Shown here: positions 29,349 to 32,299 of the stretch, piece by piece
How the letters are laid out: each line of letters begins with the position of its first letter
Position numbering within the stretch: the first letter of the stretch is position 1
Source of the DNA: Candidatus Curtissbacteria bacterium RIFCSPHIGHO2_01_FULL_41_11
GTDB taxonomy: Bacteria > Patescibacteriota > Microgenomatia > Curtissbacterales > GWA2-41-24
Assembly (NCBI GenBank): GCA_001776335.1
Contig: MFAZ01000018.1
Span: 54,657 to 86,955 of the forward strand
DNA length: 32,299 bases
Direction: 5' to 3'
Program-made: the position numbers and the translations under genes
Notes under the pieces: generated by a model
What the model was told of the DNA's origin: nothing
Database searches by the model: none
What the model saw: the letters and a program-made list of their open reading frames with translations, nothing else

Positions 29349-31916
29349 ATGAAGTTTAAGGTAAACAGACCTGATGCGCGTAAGTTTAGGTCAAGATTAA
29401 ACAAACTCACCCCCAGAGCTCAAACCAATCATCCATTTTTGGAACAAAAAGCGTTTAACAAGCGCAAGTTTTGGATACGATTTTTCGGCTTCGTCTCGAC
29501 TGTTGTTTTTGTTTCTATTATCGGAATGATTATTTTTACGGTTTTTTCGTTCGTGATTTTTGCTAAGGATCTACCTTCACCGAATAAACTCTCTTCGAGA
29601 GACTCTTCGCTTTCTACAAAAATTTTCGATCGTGAGGGGAAGTTGCTTTATGACATTTACGGTGATAAAAATCGTGCCCTCGTTAAGTGGGGCGAGCTTC
29701 CTCCCTATGTAAAACAAGCCACCATCTCCATTGAGGACAAGGATTTCTATAAACATTCAGGATTTTCGCCTCTGGGAATTGCCAGGTCTGTTTTTAGTAT
29801 TGTTATTTTTCAGAGAGTTGAGGGTGGTTCGACTATTACACAACAGGTTGTAAAAAATACGCTGCTGTCACCCGAGAGAACACTGACTAGAAAAATCAAG
29901 GAGTTTATTCTCTCGACACAGGTAGAACGAAAATATACAAAAGATGAAATTTTACAGATTTATTTAAACGAAGTTCCTTATGGCGGGACAGCTTGGGGAA
30001 TTGAAGCTGCTGCACAAACTTATTTCGGCAAAGAGGCTCGTGACTTAACTCTTGCAGAGGCGGTAATCCTGGCGGGGTTACCCCAGGCGCCGTCCTTTTA
30101 TTCTCCGTATGGAACAAATCCAAAAGCTTATATAGGCCGAGCCGGTGATGTTGCCAGAAGAATGCGTGAGGATGGTAATATCACCAAAATCCAGGAAGAA
30201 CAACTGAACGAGGATATTCTAAATGTAAAGTTTTCGCCCGACGATAAGGGAATCAATGCTCCCCACTTTGTTTTTTATGTCAGGCAACTTCTAGTCGACA
30301 AATATGGGGAAAAACTAGTTGAACAAGGAGGCTTAAGAGTTACAACTACCCTTGATCTGGAGCTTCAGGACAAAGTGCAGGATATTGTAGCCGATGAAGT
30401 TGGCAAGCTTTCTGATCTGCGCGTCGGCAACGGAGCGGCCGTAGTTATGGATCCCAAGGCCGGTGAAATTCTTTCCATGGTCGGGTCTAAGGATTATTTC
30501 GCAAAAGATTATGACGGTCAGGTTAATGTTGCTATGTCTCTTAGACAGCCTGGTTCGGCTTTGAAACCGTTTACTTATGCTACGGCCTTCAAAGCTGGTT
30601 ACACGCCGGCTTTTGTTTTGATGGATGTTCCGACGGAGTTTCCCGGTGGAGTCGGCCAGCCGCCATATAAGCCCGTGAATTACGACGGTAAATTCCGTGG
30701 GCCAATGCAAGTTCGGTTTGCTTTGGGCAACAGCGAAAATCTTCCGGCAGTTAAAATGCTGGCTTTGGTTGGGATAAAAAACATGCTGAGAACGGCATAC
30801 GAGGCTGGTCTTAAAACTTTGGAGCCGACGGATGAGAATTTAAAGCGATTCGGGCTTTCCGTAACTTTGGGAGGCGGCGAAATCCGGCTTTTGGATCTTG
30901 CAAGCGGATACGCGACGCTTGCTTCTCAGGGAGTCTATCACGAGCCGGTTTCAATTCTTAAGGTTGAAGACAGAAGCGGAAAGGTACTCGAGGAGAAAAA
31001 AGAAGACAAAGGGAAAAACGTGCTCGGCCGTGATGTCACGTTTCTTATTTCTCATATTCTTTCCGACAACAATGCCAGAGCAGAAGCATTCGGGGCCGGC
31101 TCCGGGTTAAATATTTCCGGGAAAACCGTCGCCGTCAAAACAGGTACTACAGACGATAAGCGCGATAATTGGGCAGTCGGCTATACCCCATCGGTTGTTG
31201 TGGGCGTTTGGGTCGGAAATAATGATAATTCGGCGATGAATCCTAAAATAGCTTCCGGCGTTACGGGAGCTACGCCGATATGGAACAGGATTATGACTAC
31301 GATCCTTTCGGGTAAAAGCAATGAGGCTTTTGGCAAACCGGATAATGTGAACGCTCTGGAGATTGATTCTTTGGGAGGCGGACTGCCATGCAGGGATTTA
31401 CCAAAACGCAGCGAGTATTTTATTAAAGGAACCGAACCAACAAAAGATTGTTTGGTAGAAAAGACGCTGGATGGAAAAGAATACTACGTGTTTTTGGAAT
31501 TTGATCCGGTTTCGACTGACGGAAGAAACAGATGGCAGGAAGGTATAGACGCCTGGGCAAATAGCAACCCTGACCAAAAGTATCACGTGCCAAATGAGCT
31601 CAAGCGCGAACCCAACCAGAATCCGGACGAAATTAAGGTGAATATTACCGGTCCTCATGATCATGACCAGACTGATTTAACTTTTGAAACTTCCGCGGAT
31701 GTTTCGACAGGGAGAAAAGTGACAAAGGTAGAGTTTTATGTCGACGATTCTATAAAAGACACAAAATCGGATCCTTCCGGTCCGTATAAATTTAATTTTT
31801 CGTTTAATGATTCCAGTAAGGGTAAGCATAAGATCAAAGTAAAGGCGACAAACGAGGCCGGGCGTGATTCCTCTTCCGAGATTACTGTTTCTGTCGGAGA
31901 GCCCTGGACGGACTAA
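29349..31916 (+). CDS. Class A penicillin-binding protein (PBP1A-like) with C-terminal Ig-like domain
   Basis: An 855-residue bifunctional peptidoglycan synthase. A basic cytoplasmic tail (1-40) and one membrane helix (about 46-72) come first. The GT51 glycosyltransferase domain has the catalytic Glu129 in IEDKDFYKHSGF and EGGSTITQQ at 158-166. The transpeptidase domain has SxxK at Ser403-Lys406 (PGSALKP), SxN at 462-464 (SEN) and KTG at 597-599. A beta-rich Ig-like domain (about 755-850: VEFYVDDSIKDTKSDPSG, HKIKVKATNEAGRDSS) ends the protein. It polymerises and cross-links the wall from the outer face of the membrane. It is divergent from tyrS and alone in its transcript. Confidence 0.95.
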   Translation: MKFKVNRPDARKFRSRLNKLTPRAQTNHPFLEQKAFNKRKFWIRFFGFVSTVVFVSIIGMIIFTVFSFVIFAKDLPSPNKLSSRDSSLSTKIFDREGKLLYDIYGDKNRALVKWGELPPYVKQATISIEDKDFYKHSGFSPLGIARSVFSIVIFQRVEGGSTITQQVVKNTLLSPERTLTRKIKEFILSTQVERKYTKDEILQIYLNEVPYGGTAWGIEAAAQTYFGKEARDLTLAEAVILAGLPQAPSFYSPYGTNPKAYIGRAGDVARRMREDGNITKIQEEQLNEDILNVKFSPDDKGINAPHFVFYVRQLLVDKYGEKLVEQGGLRVTTTLDLELQDKVQDIVADEVGKLSDLRVGNGAAVVMDPKAGEILSMVGSKDYFAKDYDGQVNVAMSLRQPGSALKPFTYATAFKAGYTPAFVLMDVPTEFPGGVGQPPYKPVNYDGKFRGPMQVRFALGNSENLPAVKMLALVGIKNMLRTAYEAGLKTLEPTDENLKRFGLSVTLGGGEIRLLDLASGYATLASQGVYHEPVSILKVEDRSGKVLEEKKEDKGKNVLGRDVTFLISHILSDNNARAEAFGAGSGLNISGKTVAVKTGTTDDKRDNWAVGYTPSVVVGVWVGNNDNSAMNPKIASGVTGATPIWNRIMTTILSGKSNEAFGKPDNVNALEIDSLGGGLPCRDLPKRSEYFIKGTEPTKDCLVEKTLDGKEYYVFLEFDPVSTDGRNRWQEGIDAWANSNPDQKYHVPNELKREPNQNPDEIKVNITGPHDHDQTDLTFETSADVSTGRKVTKVEFYVDDSIKDTKSDPSGPYKFNFSFNDSSKGKHKIKVKATNEAGRDSSSEITVSVGEPWTD

Positions 31917-31959
31917 ATGGAGTGAAGTAATTGTACTATGGGGCTTAAATTTTGCTATA

Positions 31960-31988
31960 TTGCATTCAGAGAGCAGATATAGTATACT
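31960..31988 (+). promoter_or_regulatory. Promoter-like site after the PBP gene
   Basis: TTGCAT (31960-31965), 17-base spacer, TATACT (31983-31988, five of six). No plus-strand gene follows; a terminator lies about 50 bases downstream. Confidence 0.5.
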
Positions 31989-31994
31989 AATTTC

Positions 31995-32045
31995 ACGTAA
32001 CTTTAACTAGTTATTGAATAGACAGCCAGAAATGGCTGTTTTTTT
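31995..32045 (+). ncRNA. Candidate short RNA between promoter and terminator
   Basis: The predicted start near 31995 and the terminator ending at 32045 would bound a transcript of about 50 bases with one hairpin at its end. No known RNA family is recognised. The promoter could be fortuitous. Confidence 0.25.
32022..32045 (+). terminator. Intrinsic terminator downstream of the PBP gene
   Basis: ACAGCCA (32022-32028), GAAA tetraloop, TGGCTGT (32033-32039), then T-run to 32045. A textbook stable terminator on the plus strand, about 105 bases after the PBP stop. Confidence 0.9.
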
Positions 32046-32240
32046 ATGGCTAAACCAGAATAAAGCTCATTTCACCCCTTTTTTCTTTCAAATCCCTCGT
32101 TTTTTGGTCTAATATCGCTGATTTTTGTTTAATGCGAGTGAAAATTCATTTTATTTTTAAGGCTGACGTTTTCTATTTTTGGCACTTGGGGCTTGCAAGT
32201 GCAAGAAAAATGGGAATTTTGATGAAAAATATAGGCCAAT
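32046..32240. other. Non-coding stretch near the right edge
   Basis: An A/T-rich stretch with no supported gene. It contains a 7-base inverted repeat, GCACTTG/CAAGTGC (about 32180-32200), with no T-run on either strand. The gene-free interval as a whole runs from 31917 to the window edge or to the possible partial gene at 32241. Confidence 0.5.
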
Positions 32241-32299
32241 TTACTTCGTAAATTGTCCTGCGTCTTTCTGACTAAGGACCTTTTCAAAATCCCATTCGG
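32241..32299 (-). CDS. Possible C-terminal end of a gene cut by the window edge
   Basis: Read leftward from the edge, one frame gives EWDFEKVLSQKDAGQFTK and a TAA complementary to 32241-32243. The composition looks protein-like, but 18 codons are too few to name it. Another minus-strand frame stays open longer (to about 32133) but has a cysteine/serine/asparagine composition less like a real protein. Confidence 0.35.
   Translation of the reverse strand, partial: EWDFEKVLSQKDAGQFTK

Noticed and set aside
31917..32021. Extension of the PBP gene or a new gene right after its stop
   Set aside because: Stops occur in all plus frames within a short distance and no family signal is present.
32132..32251. 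Plus-strand frame of 39 codons near the right edge (MRVKIHFIFKADVF...)
   Set aside because: No ribosome binding site or promoter directly upstream, and it overlaps a more protein-like minus-strand frame at the edge.

Overview
The window looks like part of a chromosome from a Candidate Phyla Radiation (Patescibacteria) bacterium, most likely of the Microgenomates type. Signs of this are a compact layout, a type IV pilus system with no outer-membrane secretin or PilP in view, an acyl-carrier-protein gene with no fatty-acid synthesis genes around it and no phosphopantetheine serine, few Shine-Dalgarno sites, and many short or unknown membrane proteins. TGA is used as a stop, so the code is the standard one and the UGA-recoded Gracilibacteria/Absconditabacteria are unlikely. 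The phylum call is inference; no rRNA is present.

Left part (1-6496, minus strand): the start of carA, then gyrA, an unknown 173-aa protein, a small two-helix membrane protein, gyrB and a short holB-like gene. Two small genes thus lie between gyrB and gyrA.

Middle (6644-22039, mostly plus strand): a long type IV pilus locus. Its order is pilB, pilT, pilC, the major pilin, a DUF2723-type membrane protein, a convergent YfhO-type membrane protein, the prepilin peptidase pilD, four minor pilins (GspH-, PilV-, PilW- and PilX-like), a small membrane protein, then pilM, pilN and pilO. ATPases, platform protein, peptidase, pilins and the inner-membrane alignment complex are all encoded. The two large GT-C-like membrane proteins inside it may glycosylate surface products.

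Right part (22175-29250, minus strand): a housekeeping string read as tyrS, a 38-aa membrane protein, recG, an unknown gene, rpmF, nusB, an acpP-like gene, rnc, rpsP, khpA and trmD. It resembles the classical rpmF-fab-acpP-rnc and rpsP-khpA-rimM-trmD-rplS clusters with the fab genes, rimM and rplS gone. A divergent class A penicillin-binding protein (29349-31916, plus) follows, then about 380 bases that hold a promoter, a terminator and perhaps the tail of a minus-strand gene.

The most unusual feature is a set of about a dozen short arrays with a strict 7-base period. Most fill gaps between genes, often right against a start codon, and some run into coding ends. Unit sequence differs between arrays, but most fit AGT plus four bases on one strand or the other; several are arranged head to head and fold into hairpins. 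Other extras are a two-copy REP-like hairpin with compensatory base changes, a palindrome-rich 75-base block in frame within rpsP, and two promoters whose predicted start sites lie at or within a base of the start codon.
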